Assembly (NCBI GenBank): GCA_942492025.1
Contig: CALODJ010000012.1
Span: 124,001-188,000 of the forward strand
Length of the DNA stretch: 64,000 nt
Reading direction: 5' to 3'
Source: JABDQW01 sp942492025
GTDB taxonomy: Bacteria; Pseudomonadota; Gammaproteobacteria; SZUA-229
In this document: positions 42,288-51,895 of the stretch, piece after piece
Numbering within the stretch: the first letter of the stretch is position 1
Layout: each line of letters opens with the position of its first letter
Notes under the pieces: generated by a model
The model's database searches: none
What the model saw: only the letters and a program-made list of their open reading frames with translations
What the model was told of the DNA's origin: nothing
Program-made: the position numbers and the translations under genes

Positions 42288-43309
42288 TAGCCGCCAGTCA
42301 TGCTCATAAAGCGCACGATCTGTCCAGGGTGCTCTCGAAACTCGTGTTTTTCCGGTTTGATGCCAATGGCTTCGACGATCGCATTTCGTAAACCGCCATC
42401 GCTGATGCCTTGCCTGAGTAGGGGACGTAATTCGTATTTATGATCTTGGCCAAGGCACAGGTAGAGCGTGCCGTCGACGGAAAGACGTACACGATTGCAG
42501 GTCGCGCAGAAATGCTGTGAGATGGGTGTGATGAATCCAATCCGTAGCGCCGTGTTTTTGACCCGCATGTAGCGTGCCGGTCCACCCCCAGGCATGACAC
42601 CCGGTATTAACTCAAAACGTTTGGTCAGTTGTTGTTTGACTTGTTGCAGGTTCAGGTAATGGCCGCTCGCTTGGGTTCCCGTTTCACCGACAGGCATGGT
42701 CTCGATCAGGCGCAGGGTAAAGTCATGTTCAAGACAGAACTCGACCATGTCTTCGAACTCGTCATCGTTGATACCTTTCATCGCGACCATGTTGATCTTG
42801 ATCGGGCTCATTCCAGCTGCTTTGGCAGCCATCAGGCCATCCAGAACCGGTTGCAGTTTACCGCCGGTGATTTGGTTGAAGCGGTCTGGTTTTAGTGTGT
42901 CCAGGCTGACGTTGATTCTGGCAACGCCAGCATCACGTAATGCCCGCGCTTGATCGGGCAGTAATATGGCATTGGTGCTCAAAGACAAGTCTTCTATACC
43001 AGGTACGCCGGATAATCGCTGAGCCAGCACATCGAGGTCTTTGCGTACCAGTGGTTCACCACCGGTTATTCTGACTTTGCCTACGCCAAGATCGGCAAAG
43101 GCACTGATAACGCGTTCGATTTCGTCAAATGTCAGCCAGTGGGATGGTTGTTCGAAATCTTTGAAATGTTTGGGCAGGCAATAGAAGCAGCGCAGGTTGC
43201 ACTTATCTGTCACCGACAGGCGCACATATTCAATTTTGCGACTAAACGGATCCACGAGACTTTTAGCTCCGTTGTCAGTCTTTGTGGCAGATATTTGCTC
43301 AACGGTCAT
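42287..43309 (-). CDS. moaA: GTP 3',8-cyclase (molybdenum cofactor biosynthesis)
   Basis: The protein has 340 residues and is a radical SAM enzyme. The N-terminal cluster CNLRCFYC is at about 37-44, and the C-terminal [4Fe-4S] has CATCNRVR and a later Cys in LYLCLG. The chain ends in the conserved Gly-Gly. It makes the first precursor of Mo cofactor for NapA and the DmsA-like enzyme. It is divergent from moaB. Confidence 0.95.
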   Translation of the reverse strand: MTVEQISATKTDNGAKSLVDPFSRKIEYVRLSVTDKCNLRCFYCLPKHFKDFEQPSHWLTFDEIERVISAFADLGVGKVRITGGEPLVRKDLDVLAQRLSGVPGIEDLSLSTNAILLPDQARALRDAGVARINVSLDTLKPDRFNQITGGKLQPVLDGLMAAKAAGMSPIKINMVAMKGINDDEFEDMVEFCLEHDFTLRLIETMPVGETGTQASGHYLNLQQVKQQLTKRFELIPGVMPGGGPARYMRVKNTALRIGFITPISQHFCATCNRVRLSVDGTLYLCLGQDHKYELRPLLRQGISDGGLRNAIVEAIGIKPEKHEFREHPGQIVRFMSMTGG

Positions 43310-43541
43310 GTTTTTACCCGGAATAAACCCTGTAGTCTATGAACTCATGAAACCATGATCCGTGTCAATATACAAATTACACCAGACAGGGTAATTCCAA
43401 GCCATTGTTTCTACTATCCCGCACGATGGGGGGGGAAATGCGGGCTAAGACCGTCAGATGACTTTCTAAAGTCTGATGATAATGAAATAATGCTCGAATG
43501 AATGCAACCCATTGTGTTAACCCTACATAGATAAGTGGATT
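43310..43541. other. moaA-moaB divergent intergenic region
   Basis: There is no gene in these 232 bases. A lone inverted-repeat end, GAAATGCGGGCT (about 43435-43446), follows an eight-G run, the remnant of a MITE-like element. No molybdate (ModE) or Moco-riboswitch pattern was recognised. Confidence 0.4.
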
Positions 43542-44060
43542 ATGACTGAACGTGAACTGGTGCCGGTAAATATTGCAATCATGACCGTTTCCGATAGCAG
43601 AACAGATGAGACGGATACTTCCGGTGCGGCGCTGGTGAGCAGATTGCTCGATGCCGGCCATACGCTCGCCGAGAAGATGATCGTGCCGGATAATATCTAC
43701 AAAATCCGGGAAGTGGTGTCACGCTGGATTGCCGATCCACAGGTGTTCGCGATTATCACTACCGGCGGCACCGGGCTGACGGGAAGAGATATTACGCCTG
43801 AAGCCGTAAAGCCATTACTGGACAAGGAGATCGAAGGCATTGGGGAATTGTTCCGCTGGATTTCCTACCAGGATATCAAGACGTCAACCGTGGCATCTCG
43901 TGCACTGGGTGGCGTCGCCAACGGCACCTTTATCTTCTGTTTGCCGGGGTCGACGGGTGCCTGCCGCACGGGTTGGGATGACATCATCGGCCCGCAACTG
44001 GATTACCGCAACAGGCCGTGCAATATGGTCGAATTGATGCCGCGGCTACTGGAAAAATGA
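43542..44060 (+). CDS. moaB: Molybdopterin adenylyltransferase / MoaB
   Basis: The protein has 172 residues with a MogA/MoaB fold. IMTVSDSRTDETDTSG, ITTGGTGLTGRDITPEAV and FCLPGSTGACRTGWDDIIGPQL are the conserved nucleotide- and pterin-binding loops. It probably adenylates molybdopterin for MoeA. The stop overlaps the moeA start (ATGA). Confidence 0.9.
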   Translation: MTERELVPVNIAIMTVSDSRTDETDTSGAALVSRLLDAGHTLAEKMIVPDNIYKIREVVSRWIADPQVFAIITTGGTGLTGRDITPEAVKPLLDKEIEGIGELFRWISYQDIKTSTVASRALGGVANGTFIFCLPGSTGACRTGWDDIIGPQLDYRNRPCNMVELMPRLLEK

Positions 44061-45304
44061 GTCAGCAAAAACAAGCTGCAAGTACAGACGTCTGCGCTTC
44101 CGGGTCCTTGATATCGGTCGATGATGCCATATCAAAAGTTATGGACGCAGCTGTGCCTGTAGCTCAAACAGAGGTTTTCGCTGTAGCGAGCAGCCTGGGC
44201 CGGGTGCTTGCTGAGGATCTTATCTCAGACATTAATGTACCTGGATACGACAACAGCGCTATGGATGGATACGCTGTGCGCAGTGCGGACTGTAACAAGC
44301 CCGGCGTTTCATTGAATATCAGTCAGCGTATTCCTGCCGGGTATACAGGCCAAACGCTGGAACAGGGAACAGTGGCAAGGATATTCACCGGTGCACCGGT
44401 TCCTGAAGGTGCCGATGTTGTGGTGATGCAGGAACTGTGTCAGCAACAGGATGGGACGGTCACGATTAACGCAGTGGTAAAGGCAGGTCAGAATATTCGC
44501 CGTGCAGGAGAAGATATAGCGCAGGGCAGTGTCATACTCAACGCCGGCACAATTATCCGTCCACAGGAGCAGGGCCTGATTGCTTCCGTGGGGCTTGCTG
44601 ATGTATCCGTCAAACGAAAGCTGAAGGTCGCTACCTTCTTCACAGGTGATGAGCTGGTTGAGCCGGGCGGCAAGCTCGGCCAGGGCCAGATATACAATTC
44701 CAACCGTTTTACCTTGAACGGCTTGCTGCAGACTGCGGGTTGTGAAGTCGCAGATTTCGGTATTGTTCCCGATACACTTGAAGCAACTCTTGATGTGTTG
44801 AAACGTGCAGCTGCAGATGCAGACCTGGTGCTGACCAGCGGAGGCGTTTCTGTCGGAGAAGAAGACTACGTGCGTATTGCACTGGAGCAGCTCGGCGAGC
44901 TGAATATGTGGCGCATCAATATGAAGCCGGGAAAACCCGTGGCTTTCGGCAAGGTCGATGGCACCTTGTTCATGGGGTTGCCGGGTAACCCTGTTTCCGT
45001 GTTTGTGACATTTCTGGTACTGGCACACCCGTTGATTCGAAAGATGCAGGGCGCATCAGAGTATTGGACAGAAGCCTTGTCGATACGGGCAGGTTTTGAC
45101 TGGATGGTGGTCAAGCGCCGGGAGTACCTGCGCGTACGTGTCCAACATGATGAATTGGGGGCTTTTGCAGAGTTGTTCCCGCATCAGGGTTCCGGGGTAT
45201 TGAGCTCCGCCTGCTGGGCCGATGGGCTTGTCATCGCTGAACCCGGCAGTGCAATAACAACAGGTGACGTTTTGAAATACATTCCGTTCCAGGGAATGTT
45301 ATGA
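44057..45304 (+). CDS. moeA: Molybdopterin molybdenumtransferase
   Basis: ATG 44057 overlaps the moaB stop. The 415-residue protein shows conserved segments INVPGYDNSAMDGYAVRS, FTGAPVPEGADVVVMQE, FFTGDELVEPG, LTSGGVSVGEEDYV and FMGLPGNPVSVFVTF. It inserts molybdate into adenylated molybdopterin. The C-terminal domain IV is present. Confidence 0.95.
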   Translation: MSQQKQAASTDVCASGSLISVDDAISKVMDAAVPVAQTEVFAVASSLGRVLAEDLISDINVPGYDNSAMDGYAVRSADCNKPGVSLNISQRIPAGYTGQTLEQGTVARIFTGAPVPEGADVVVMQELCQQQDGTVTINAVVKAGQNIRRAGEDIAQGSVILNAGTIIRPQEQGLIASVGLADVSVKRKLKVATFFTGDELVEPGGKLGQGQIYNSNRFTLNGLLQTAGCEVADFGIVPDTLEATLDVLKRAAADADLVLTSGGVSVGEEDYVRIALEQLGELNMWRINMKPGKPVAFGKVDGTLFMGLPGNPVSVFVTFLVLAHPLIRKMQGASEYWTEALSIRAGFDWMVVKRREYLRVRVQHDELGAFAELFPHQGSGVLSSACWADGLVIAEPGSAITTGDVLKYIPFQGML

Positions 45305-45314
45305 AACCATGAGT

Positions 45315-47228
45315 TCAGAAGTAATATTGATAATTCAACTGTACATCTGAGAACTCATCCACTTCCTGCCATTCGTACATCGCCGCGAACCTGATTGAAT
45401 GGTTGGTGCTGATCACGAAATTTTGAATATAACCGGTACGCAGACGGTAGATACCGTCGCTGAACTGTTCGCCACTCATATCAAGGCGTGCTGTCGTTGG
45501 CCCGAAGTGCAGCAATGCCCCGGATGTGAAACCAATCGCGGGTTCAATGGCTCGATCCAGCTGCTTGTTGATTTCAAGCCGCCCTGTAGCCAGTGCATAA
45601 ATCTGGCTGTTTTTAAGAAACTGCCAGCTGCCGCCGGCACCCCCCGTAACATGAGCTGTTAACTGGTCAACGCCTTTGGTCAATTGTCTTTCCAGGCCGG
45701 TGTAGACCTTCCATGCGAGCGGTTTGAAGAAGCGGGTACGAGATGTTAAAGAGAATATATCGATTAAATCGAGTTTATACAGTCTGACAGACTCATTGTC
45801 TTCTGCCCGAATTTGAATGTTGCCAATATTGATCTGCGCGCCACGCAGGAAACCGTGCTCGTTGTCCTCAAGGTCGTGGAACGACATCCTGAAACCCAGT
45901 TCTGCATACGTATTCTCAAGTCGTTGCCCGACACCGAACGTCGCTCGTTTACTGCCATGACCTTTTTCAGGTGCAATCGGTGTCTCGATTTCTACCTTAG
46001 GTGTCATGTTTTTATCATAGGAGTTGACCAGCAACAGCAGCTGATGACTGCGTTTTGCAATTCCAGGATCACGCTGTTTGCCGCTCTGCTGGTAGCGCAG
46101 ATACTGGTAAGCAAGATCTGCGATCTTTCTCTTACGGTCAACCGGCAGGCTCGTGAAAGCATCGAGCTCAGCAGCGGATATGTCTGTGGACAGCTGAATA
46201 ATCAAATCCTGATCTTCCATTGGCATCTGCGCCAGTTCATGCCGCAAGACGGTTGCCTGAGAAGGTCTGTAGTCGGTTGCCTCGATCATACCGGCATCTT
46301 CCACCGCACGAACGGTGTCGACTGGAATGGCAGTGAGCCTGAACTCGGCTGTAAGATCAATTCCTGGACGGGCTATTTCAAGCAGCTCCAGCAGACGGTA
46401 TGAACAGTTCTCGTCGAAGTAGTAGTAGTCAAAGTTTATACCTTGCAGTTCCCACAGATGGGTAACGATGCGTTCGGTTTCTTCAGCAGTCAGATTTAAC
46501 CGGTACTCCCAGATATCACGGTGTTCTATACGGCTGTATTCCTGGATCTTTTTATAATAGTGATCGGTGACGAAGAGGCCGGAGTAGCCACCAGCCAGGC
46601 CCTTGTAGGCATACAGGATAGAGTTGTCCTCTTCTGTTACATTGGCGCCGAAATTGACCGCTGTCGACAGCCACCTGGAGTTGCCTTCGTCCTCCGCGGC
46701 GTCGAGACGCAGCAGGGTATGCCCAAACATGGAGGAGGGGCTGTTCAGGTGATAAGCGGGAAACACCAGGGTGACATAGTCTGAACGGACATGTTTGCGC
46801 CATTCGATGTATTTGTTACAGCGGACCGCGGGCAGGGAATCCGTGTCAATAGCGAGTTCCCGCTTTAACCAGTTCAACCGGGCGGGATATTTACACTGTG
46901 CATGTTCGTCTCCCACGTTATCCGTGCTGTAAAAAGCGGCAATCGTCTCAAGCAACTCGGATTTGGGATTGGTGTCGCCATTTGCGGCAATGAAAAAGCG
47001 ACTGTCATGGATGTCGCTGTGATAGTTCCCTGCGTTATCACCATTACCTGAAGCGTGGAGCAGGTTAAGCCACTCACTGTTTTGCCAGCTGCGTTGCTGC
47101 TCGGCCTGTAACTGCAATGCAATGACATGTGCGTTGTCAGCAGCACTGGTGCGGGGAAGCGCGCCCAATAAAACGAACGCAAGCAAACAAGTTATAGCGT
47201 CTTTGGGTGGTAGTGCTCGAATGGACAT
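45315..47228 (-). CDS. DUF4105-type envelope protein
   Basis: The protein has 637 residues and a signal peptide (cleavage near RTSA|ADN). The region 150-320 carries the DUF4105 (Lnb-like) pattern: LVFPAYHLNSPSSMFGHTLLRLD with a catalytic-type His, then YYYFDENCSYRLLELLE with a Cys. The last 200 residues alternate hydrophobic and polar and end in QLNYQYYF, like an outer-membrane beta-barrel. The family may act as a periplasmic acyl- or cysteine-type hydrolase, but this is not established. It is convergent with moeA, only 10 bases away. Confidence 0.75.
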   Translation of the reverse strand: MSIRALPPKDAITCLLAFVLLGALPRTSAADNAHVIALQLQAEQQRSWQNSEWLNLLHASGNGDNAGNYHSDIHDSRFFIAANGDTNPKSELLETIAAFYSTDNVGDEHAQCKYPARLNWLKRELAIDTDSLPAVRCNKYIEWRKHVRSDYVTLVFPAYHLNSPSSMFGHTLLRLDAAEDEGNSRWLSTAVNFGANVTEEDNSILYAYKGLAGGYSGLFVTDHYYKKIQEYSRIEHRDIWEYRLNLTAEETERIVTHLWELQGINFDYYYFDENCSYRLLELLEIARPGIDLTAEFRLTAIPVDTVRAVEDAGMIEATDYRPSQATVLRHELAQMPMEDQDLIIQLSTDISAAELDAFTSLPVDRKRKIADLAYQYLRYQQSGKQRDPGIAKRSHQLLLLVNSYDKNMTPKVEIETPIAPEKGHGSKRATFGVGQRLENTYAELGFRMSFHDLEDNEHGFLRGAQINIGNIQIRAEDNESVRLYKLDLIDIFSLTSRTRFFKPLAWKVYTGLERQLTKGVDQLTAHVTGGAGGSWQFLKNSQIYALATGRLEINKQLDRAIEPAIGFTSGALLHFGPTTARLDMSGEQFSDGIYRLRTGYIQNFVISTNHSIRFAAMYEWQEVDEFSDVQLNYQYYF

Positions 47229-47313
47229 CGCAAAAATCAGATGGAGCAGTCTGTCTCAGGATACTGGCTTGAATGTTGATGTGCGAGCTACTGGCATATT
47301 CTACACAATAAAA

Positions 47314-47340
47314 AAACCCTGCATCAGTAATGCAGGGTTT
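47314..47340 (-). terminator. Terminator after the DUF3015 gene
   Basis: AAACCCTGCAT / ATGCAGGGTTT forms an 11-bp stem with loop CAGTA. On the minus strand it is followed by a run of seven T, 26 bases after the 47366 stop. Confidence 0.8.
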
Positions 47341-47365
47341 TCATGACGGCCTTGTTAAATATCAA

Positions 47366-47848
47366 TTATGCAATAATGTATTTAGCCAGTGTTGGGTCCG
47401 CTTTCATAACTTCTTCGATGGAAGCGATCATTTCTTCAGCAGTGACATCTTCACTCGGAAAGATAACGGCAAAGTTTTCATGCATGACCCTGGAAAAAGT
47501 ATCGCGATCAGCCGGTTGAACACCATAGAGCACTGCGACAGTGTTCATGGCATCACCCTCGCCACGCGCCACATCTTCAGAAAACTCGTTCATGATGGCG
47601 CTGACAGCACTGGCGCCGCCGTAACCCAGGGTGCTGGAAGTGCTGCATCCGTTCGTGCCGGTTGTCATGCCGAAGGTATTATTGCCGAGGAAAGCGTTGG
47701 TGATGGCGGCAAGTACATGACTGGCCGTGCCAGATGAATCCTTGAACAGGGCATTACCCCAACCACAACCAGCATCACCCCCAGCTGCGCCAGCCATAGC
47801 GACTTGTGAAGCTGTGAGTAGCGTTAAACCTGCCATTATTCTTTTCAT
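47366..47848 (-). CDS. DUF3015 exported protein
   Basis: ATG 47848 with GGAG nine bases upstream is chosen over 47929. The 160-residue protein has a signal peptide (MKRIMAGLTLLTASQVAMA|GAAGG). The GCGWGNALFKDSSGTASHVLAAITNAFLGNNTFGMTTGTNGC segment, with two Cys, is the DUF3015 signature. It is periplasmic and its function is unknown. Confidence 0.8.
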   Translation of the reverse strand: MKRIMAGLTLLTASQVAMAGAAGGDAGCGWGNALFKDSSGTASHVLAAITNAFLGNNTFGMTTGTNGCSTSSTLGYGGASAVSAIMNEFSEDVARGEGDAMNTVAVLYGVQPADRDTFSRVMHENFAVIFPSEDVTAEEMIASIEEVMKADPTLAKYIIA

Positions 47849-48500
47849 TATTGTCTCCAGAGTGTTATAGATATTGGTTATCCTGACAAAGTCAGCCGTG
47901 ATGTTAGTCAATTCATCGCTGCTGTGCAAGAGAGATAATTGTTGTGGTCAACTGTTTCCGATGGTGCACACTTAAGGATAGTAAAAATTCTGGCGTCATT
48001 GCTGTCCCACTTAGTAGTTACAAAATTACATATATCGCTAGTAATATAGTGATTTCATGAACATGAAAGGCTGAGAGACTTGGATTTGAAAAGAGCGTGA
48101 ATGCCTTACTCACGATGCGTGTTGCTATTCATGAAATGTTCGTCTTGCCTGCGGAGGCAGGCATCCAGCGTCTTAAGTCACTGGATCCCGGCTAAAAACA
48201 TGCCGGGATGACGACTAAGTGGGACAGCAGCGGTTCTGCCGTAATTGCGAGGGACGAAGCAATCCTTTTGACCGTGACGCTAAGGCAAAAGATCGCCGCG
48301 CTACCGCTCGCGATGACGCGGTTTTGCTCTTGTGGTGCTTGTAAGTGCAATTAGGCACTGACACGTTTTGTCAAGAAAGCAGACATTTTGAAACCTTACA
48401 AAAATGCTTTCACTAATTTACTATTTTTAGTTGCATAATTGACACAAGAAGACGCATTAACTTTAGGGGAAAGCTCATTGCCAACTTGATAATTACAAAG
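47849..48500. repeat. Long repeat-bearing gap
   Basis: No gene is present. Bases 48142-48185 are an exact inverted copy of 35951-35994. Then ATCCCGGC...GCCGGGAT gives a small hairpin (about 48185-48210). Bases 48243-48320 (ATTGCGAGGGACGAAGCAATCC ... CGCTCGCGATGACG) belong to the common gammaproteobacterial 'ATTGCGAG' intergenic repeat, also present at 55659-55743. Confidence 0.55.
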
Positions 48501-49325
48501 ATGCGTATTCTATTTTTGCTTTATCTGCTGATTTTACCGGGATGCACCCATTATATTTTTTATCCTATGGAGGAGCATGTGCTTAAACCTGATACCCTTG
48601 GTATCAGCTATGAAGACATATATGTGGAAACCTCTGATAACCTCCGCTTGCACGGCTGGAAGCTGTTGGCCAAGGATCAGACGGCAGGAACACTACTGTT
48701 TTTTCACGGCAATGCCGAAAACATCAGTACGCATTTTGCCAATGTGTACTGGTTGACGGCTCACGGTTACGATGTATATCTGTTTGATTATCGTGGTTAT
48801 GGGCAATCGGAAGGGGCGGCTGAACTTGACCCGATTATTGATGATATGGAATTACTGATCGGGCATGTGATAGACGATTTGCCGGCGGATCAAAAACTCA
48901 TTGTGGTGGGACAAAGCCTTGGCGCCAGCCTGTCGATATACTCGGTTGCGCATAGCGAGTACCGTGACAGGATAGCAGCGCTGGTTTCAGTGGCAGCATT
49001 CAGTGATTATCATGATATCGCCCAGGATGCGCTGGCAAAAAGCTGGTTGTTCTGGCTATTCCAATGGCCGCTCTCAAAAACTATCAGTAATACCTACAGT
49101 CCGGTAGGGTCTGTTGACAAGGTATCGTCGGTGCCGATTTTTATCATGCACAGCCGGGAGGATGAAATTATCGATTATTACCATGCGAGCAGATTATACC
49201 AGGCGGCAGTTGAGCCAAAGCAGTTGATTGCACTCAGAGGCGGCCATAATGTTACATTCAACCTCGAGCCCAACCGGCAGAAATTGCTCAACGTCCTCAA
49301 AGATATTAGCACTAACCGAGATTAA
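48501..49325 (+). CDS. Lipoprotein alpha/beta hydrolase
   Basis: ATG 48501 gives a lipoprotein signal (MRILFLLYLLILPGC, lipid Cys at 15). A TTG at 48486 is the alternative. The 274-residue protein has FFHGNAEN (oxyanion loop), YRGYGQSEG, the nucleophile GQSLGAS, acid HSREDEIID and His RGGHN. It belongs to the BAAT/FrsA-like or prolyl-oligopeptidase-like hydrolases. The substrate is unknown. It should be anchored to the periplasmic face of a membrane. Confidence 0.85.
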   Translation: MRILFLLYLLILPGCTHYIFYPMEEHVLKPDTLGISYEDIYVETSDNLRLHGWKLLAKDQTAGTLLFFHGNAENISTHFANVYWLTAHGYDVYLFDYRGYGQSEGAAELDPIIDDMELLIGHVIDDLPADQKLIVVGQSLGASLSIYSVAHSEYRDRIAALVSVAAFSDYHDIAQDALAKSWLFWLFQWPLSKTISNTYSPVGSVDKVSSVPIFIMHSREDEIIDYYHASRLYQAAVEPKQLIALRGGHNVTFNLEPNRQKLLNVLKDISTNRD

Positions 49326-49452
49326 GCCGCAGTCATCATTGAGAATGTCGACTGCAACTTTGCATGATTTCGTAGGAGCGCCTTTAGTCGCGAACATCTG
49401 CTCTCTGCGACCAAAAACCATACTATGGGTGGTCACTTCTATGTGGCTGCTA

Positions 49453-49917
49453 TCACTGGGTTGCTACCGCGGAGAAATTCTTGAGTGCTTTGGAAATTTT
49501 ATCGACAACCTCATTGCATCCGGTGATGTCATGCCGCTGCACAATATATTTTGGGTCGTTATAGGCGAACCAGACCTGTCCTTCTTCGTCTTCATAGATA
49601 AGCGCCTTTTGAGGTAAATCCAGCGCAGCCAGTTGTTGACACTGCATCAACGGTGAGCCGACTTTGGGGTTGCCGAATATCAGCAATTCAGTTGGTCTCA
49701 ACTCAAGCCCGATTTTCTCGGCGCTTGCCGAATGCGAAATCCGTTTGAAAATTGTCATGCCTTTGCTATTTAATGCGGATTCCAGTTTATTGACTGTAAC
49801 AGTCACGCTGTGCATGCTTTTAATACGAATGACACCATCAGAGTGTTCTGCCAGTGCTTGATAACTGATCAGAAAAAACAGGAGAAAACCAGCAGCAGAC
49901 AGTTGTGTCTTGTTCAT
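49453..49917 (-). CDS. DUF302 exported protein
   Basis: The protein has 154 residues and a signal peptide (cleavage near ALAE|HSD). The DUF302 pattern is clear: SVTVTVNKLESALNSKGMTIFKRISHSASAEKIGLELRPTELLIFGNPKVGSPLMQ. DUF302 proteins are common beside sulfur- and redox-related genes, but their function is unknown. It is convergent with the hydrolase gene. Confidence 0.85.
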   Translation of the reverse strand: MNKTQLSAAGFLLFFLISYQALAEHSDGVIRIKSMHSVTVTVNKLESALNSKGMTIFKRISHSASAEKIGLELRPTELLIFGNPKVGSPLMQCQQLAALDLPQKALIYEDEEGQVWFAYNDPKYIVQRHDITGCNEVVDKISKALKNFSAVATQ

Positions 49918-49951
49918 AATATCAGCCCTCTAATCGTGTTCCTAAAAAAGT

Positions 49952-49969
49952 AGGGCCCTTGTGGGCCCT
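49952..49969 (-). terminator. Terminator after the porin gene
   Basis: AGGGCCC-TTGT-GGGCCCT forms a stem that on the minus strand is followed by TACTTTTTT. It ends the dsrE-porin transcript 45 bases past the porin stop. Confidence 0.7.
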
Positions 49970-50013
49970 GGGTGTACCCTGTTTAACCAGGGGAGGAGAC
50001 ACAGTTGTTATCG

Positions 50014-51300
50014 TCAGAAAATATGCGTGACCTGTATCGCAAAGCGTCCATCCACACCCGTTTGTTGAGCGTTGACTATAGCCGTATCTGACTTGAAGTC
50101 ACGACTGGCATATTCGAGATTAAGGCGCGTCTTCTTGTTAAAGTGATATTGTCCACCAAGCGTCACCGTATCGGCAGTACTCTCATCATTAGCCGCTGAT
50201 GTCGGATGGTTTTCACCCCGCGTATAGGTGTCATAACGCAGGTCGATTTCGAAATTGGTCTTGCCGATATACCAGCCACCTTCGATATAACCACCGTCGG
50301 CCTTTTCATTATTGAACATATGCTCAGGTCGATGTTGTCCCTGGAAGATCATGCCTTCACCGTCCATGTACTCTGCAGTAACTCGAAACGGTTTTTTCAG
50401 GTATTTGGTCCCGACACCGACGCGGGTGCGGTCCTGCTCCTGTGTTGGGTCAGCGGCATTGGTGCGCTTGCCGTCCTGATACCAGGCGAACAGTTTCCAG
50501 CCTTCGCGTCGGCCACCCTTGCCGCCGAACACGTTTTCCGAAGACCAGTAGAGATAGATATCCTTGTTGCCATCGTTGTCGCCGCGGTTGATGCCATTTC
50601 CATTTCCCACCATGATGGCGTAGCTGTGTTCCCAGCTGCTGGCCTTGAAAGTATCGAATACCTGGACACCGACATCACGAAACGCGCCAACCGACTGTGA
50701 ATATTGATTCATATCGGCATTTGGCGTTGGGGTTGGTGCCTGGTTTGCATCAGTGGCTGTTGGAAAGCGTTCCAGCAGCATCTGGTTGGTGACGCTGGTG
50801 AAATTGATGTAGTCAAATACATGGATCGCCTGCAGACCTTCTTCCGCACCTGGGTACTTGAACTGACCCATGCGTATGCGTGCACCCGGGATATGATTCA
50901 GGGTGATGCTGGCATCAGTGAGATGCTTGCCATCATCGCCGTAGGTGATGCCATTGTTGCCAAATTCAGTCAGTATGAAATAGTTCACTTTTGCATCCAG
51001 TGGAAAGCCGGTACCACGAACACCGACACGCGCACGGTTGACGTTAAATGCACTCTGGTCATCTAGATTGGGGCCGATCAGTTTAGGTGGAATATAGCCG
51101 CCAGCCGTATTTGGATCGCTGTTGTCGTACTGGTACTGGGCCTGGATAAAGCCCCATAAATGCGCGCGTGGTGCTTCACCTTGCTTTGCCGTTTCGGTGC
51201 CCTGCAGCATCAGCCAGTTGGCACTGTAGGCGGTCTGTGTCATCAAGCAGCCAGCCAGGCCGGCTATCATACATACAATTTTACGTTTACTTGGAATCAC
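50014..51300 (-). CDS. Porin, Porin_O_P-like
   Basis: The protein has 428 residues and a signal peptide (cleavage near TAYS|ANW). Beta-barrel strands run to the C-terminal aromatic FAIQVTHIF. The segments FIQAQYQYDNSD, NVNRARVGVRGTGFPLDAKVNYFILTEFG and IRMGQFKYPGAEEGLQ fit phosphate-selective porin O/P-type proteins. The permeant is unknown. It lies 54 bases downstream of the dsrE-like gene and probably shares its promoter. Confidence 0.8.
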   Translation of the reverse strand: MIPSKRKIVCMIAGLAGCLMTQTAYSANWLMLQGTETAKQGEAPRAHLWGFIQAQYQYDNSDPNTAGGYIPPKLIGPNLDDQSAFNVNRARVGVRGTGFPLDAKVNYFILTEFGNNGITYGDDGKHLTDASITLNHIPGARIRMGQFKYPGAEEGLQAIHVFDYINFTSVTNQMLLERFPTATDANQAPTPTPNADMNQYSQSVGAFRDVGVQVFDTFKASSWEHSYAIMVGNGNGINRGDNDGNKDIYLYWSSENVFGGKGGRREGWKLFAWYQDGKRTNAADPTQEQDRTRVGVGTKYLKKPFRVTAEYMDGEGMIFQGQHRPEHMFNNEKADGGYIEGGWYIGKTNFEIDLRYDTYTRGENHPTSAANDESTADTVTLGGQYHFNKKTRLNLEYASRDFKSDTAIVNAQQTGVDGRFAIQVTHIF

Positions 51301-51354
51301 TGTTTATCCTCCGGAATCGATACTTTCATAATTTATTATTTTTGTATGATTGGA

Positions 51355-51795
51355 TTAAGGTTTGACCAGAATGTAGCCGTCATTGACCAGTTCGACAATG
51401 CGAACCACGCCTGCCGGGACCTCGGTTGAATGGCTATTCAGCGCGGGTGTTCTGCCAAGGTTCTGGGAAACCTTTTTCAAGGTATTGCCGCAGGCAGCAA
51501 AACGCACGCCGCTGTCTGCCAGTCCACCTATGCGGCCTTTGTTATGGTTATCATCGAACATCAGCCTCAGACCGGGTCCGAATGCAACAATCTCAACATC
51601 AACCTGGTCAGGGCCATATGCCGTGATCAGGTTGCTTGCGACATTGAGCACCAGCGTTTGTTTGGTTGGATCAGCGTCGCTGATTTGAAGAACAACTTTT
51701 TGTTCAGCGAAAGGCTTGTCTTCTGATGCCGCATTTGCCTGAAAGACAATGCTGGTCAGCATGACAAGTATGAGTGACTGTACGAGCTTCTTCAT
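51355..51795 (-). CDS. Periplasmic DsrE-like protein
   Basis: ATG 51795 has GGAGG five bases upstream, and ATG 51807 has no useful spacing. The 146-residue protein has a signal peptide (cleavage near QANA|ASE). The DsrE/F-like fold is seen in KVVLQISDADPTKQTLVLNVASNLITAYG, DVEIVAFGPGLRLMF and VRFAACGNTLKK, with a single Cys102 where DsrE-type sulfurtransferases carry the active Cys. The C-terminus GYILVKP resembles the C-terminus (GWIYIKV) of the anti-sigma factor encoded at 53140. It may carry persulfide or sense sulfur or oxidant in the periplasm. Confidence 0.8.
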   Translation of the reverse strand: MKKLVQSLILVMLTSIVFQANAASEDKPFAEQKVVLQISDADPTKQTLVLNVASNLITAYGPDQVDVEIVAFGPGLRLMFDDNHNKGRIGGLADSGVRFAACGNTLKKVSQNLGRTPALNSHSTEVPAGVVRIVELVNDGYILVKP

Positions 51796-51866
51796 TAATG
51801 CCTCCATCTCCGATTAGATATGGGTGATGGGAATGCCCACCGGCCATTTTCTTTAACTTCTAGCTA

Positions 51867-51894
51867 CAGACGGATGACCTCGATACTTATTCAC
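51867..51894 (-). promoter_or_regulatory. Putative ECF promoter of the dsrE-porin operon
   Basis: On the minus strand GTGAATAA (51894-51887), 14 bases, CGTCTG (51872-51867). The same GTGAATAA-N14-CGTCT pattern precedes the ECF sigma gene. The -10-like end lies 71 bases before the dsrE start codon, just past the tlpA-like stop. Confidence 0.6.
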
Positions 51895-51895
51895 T

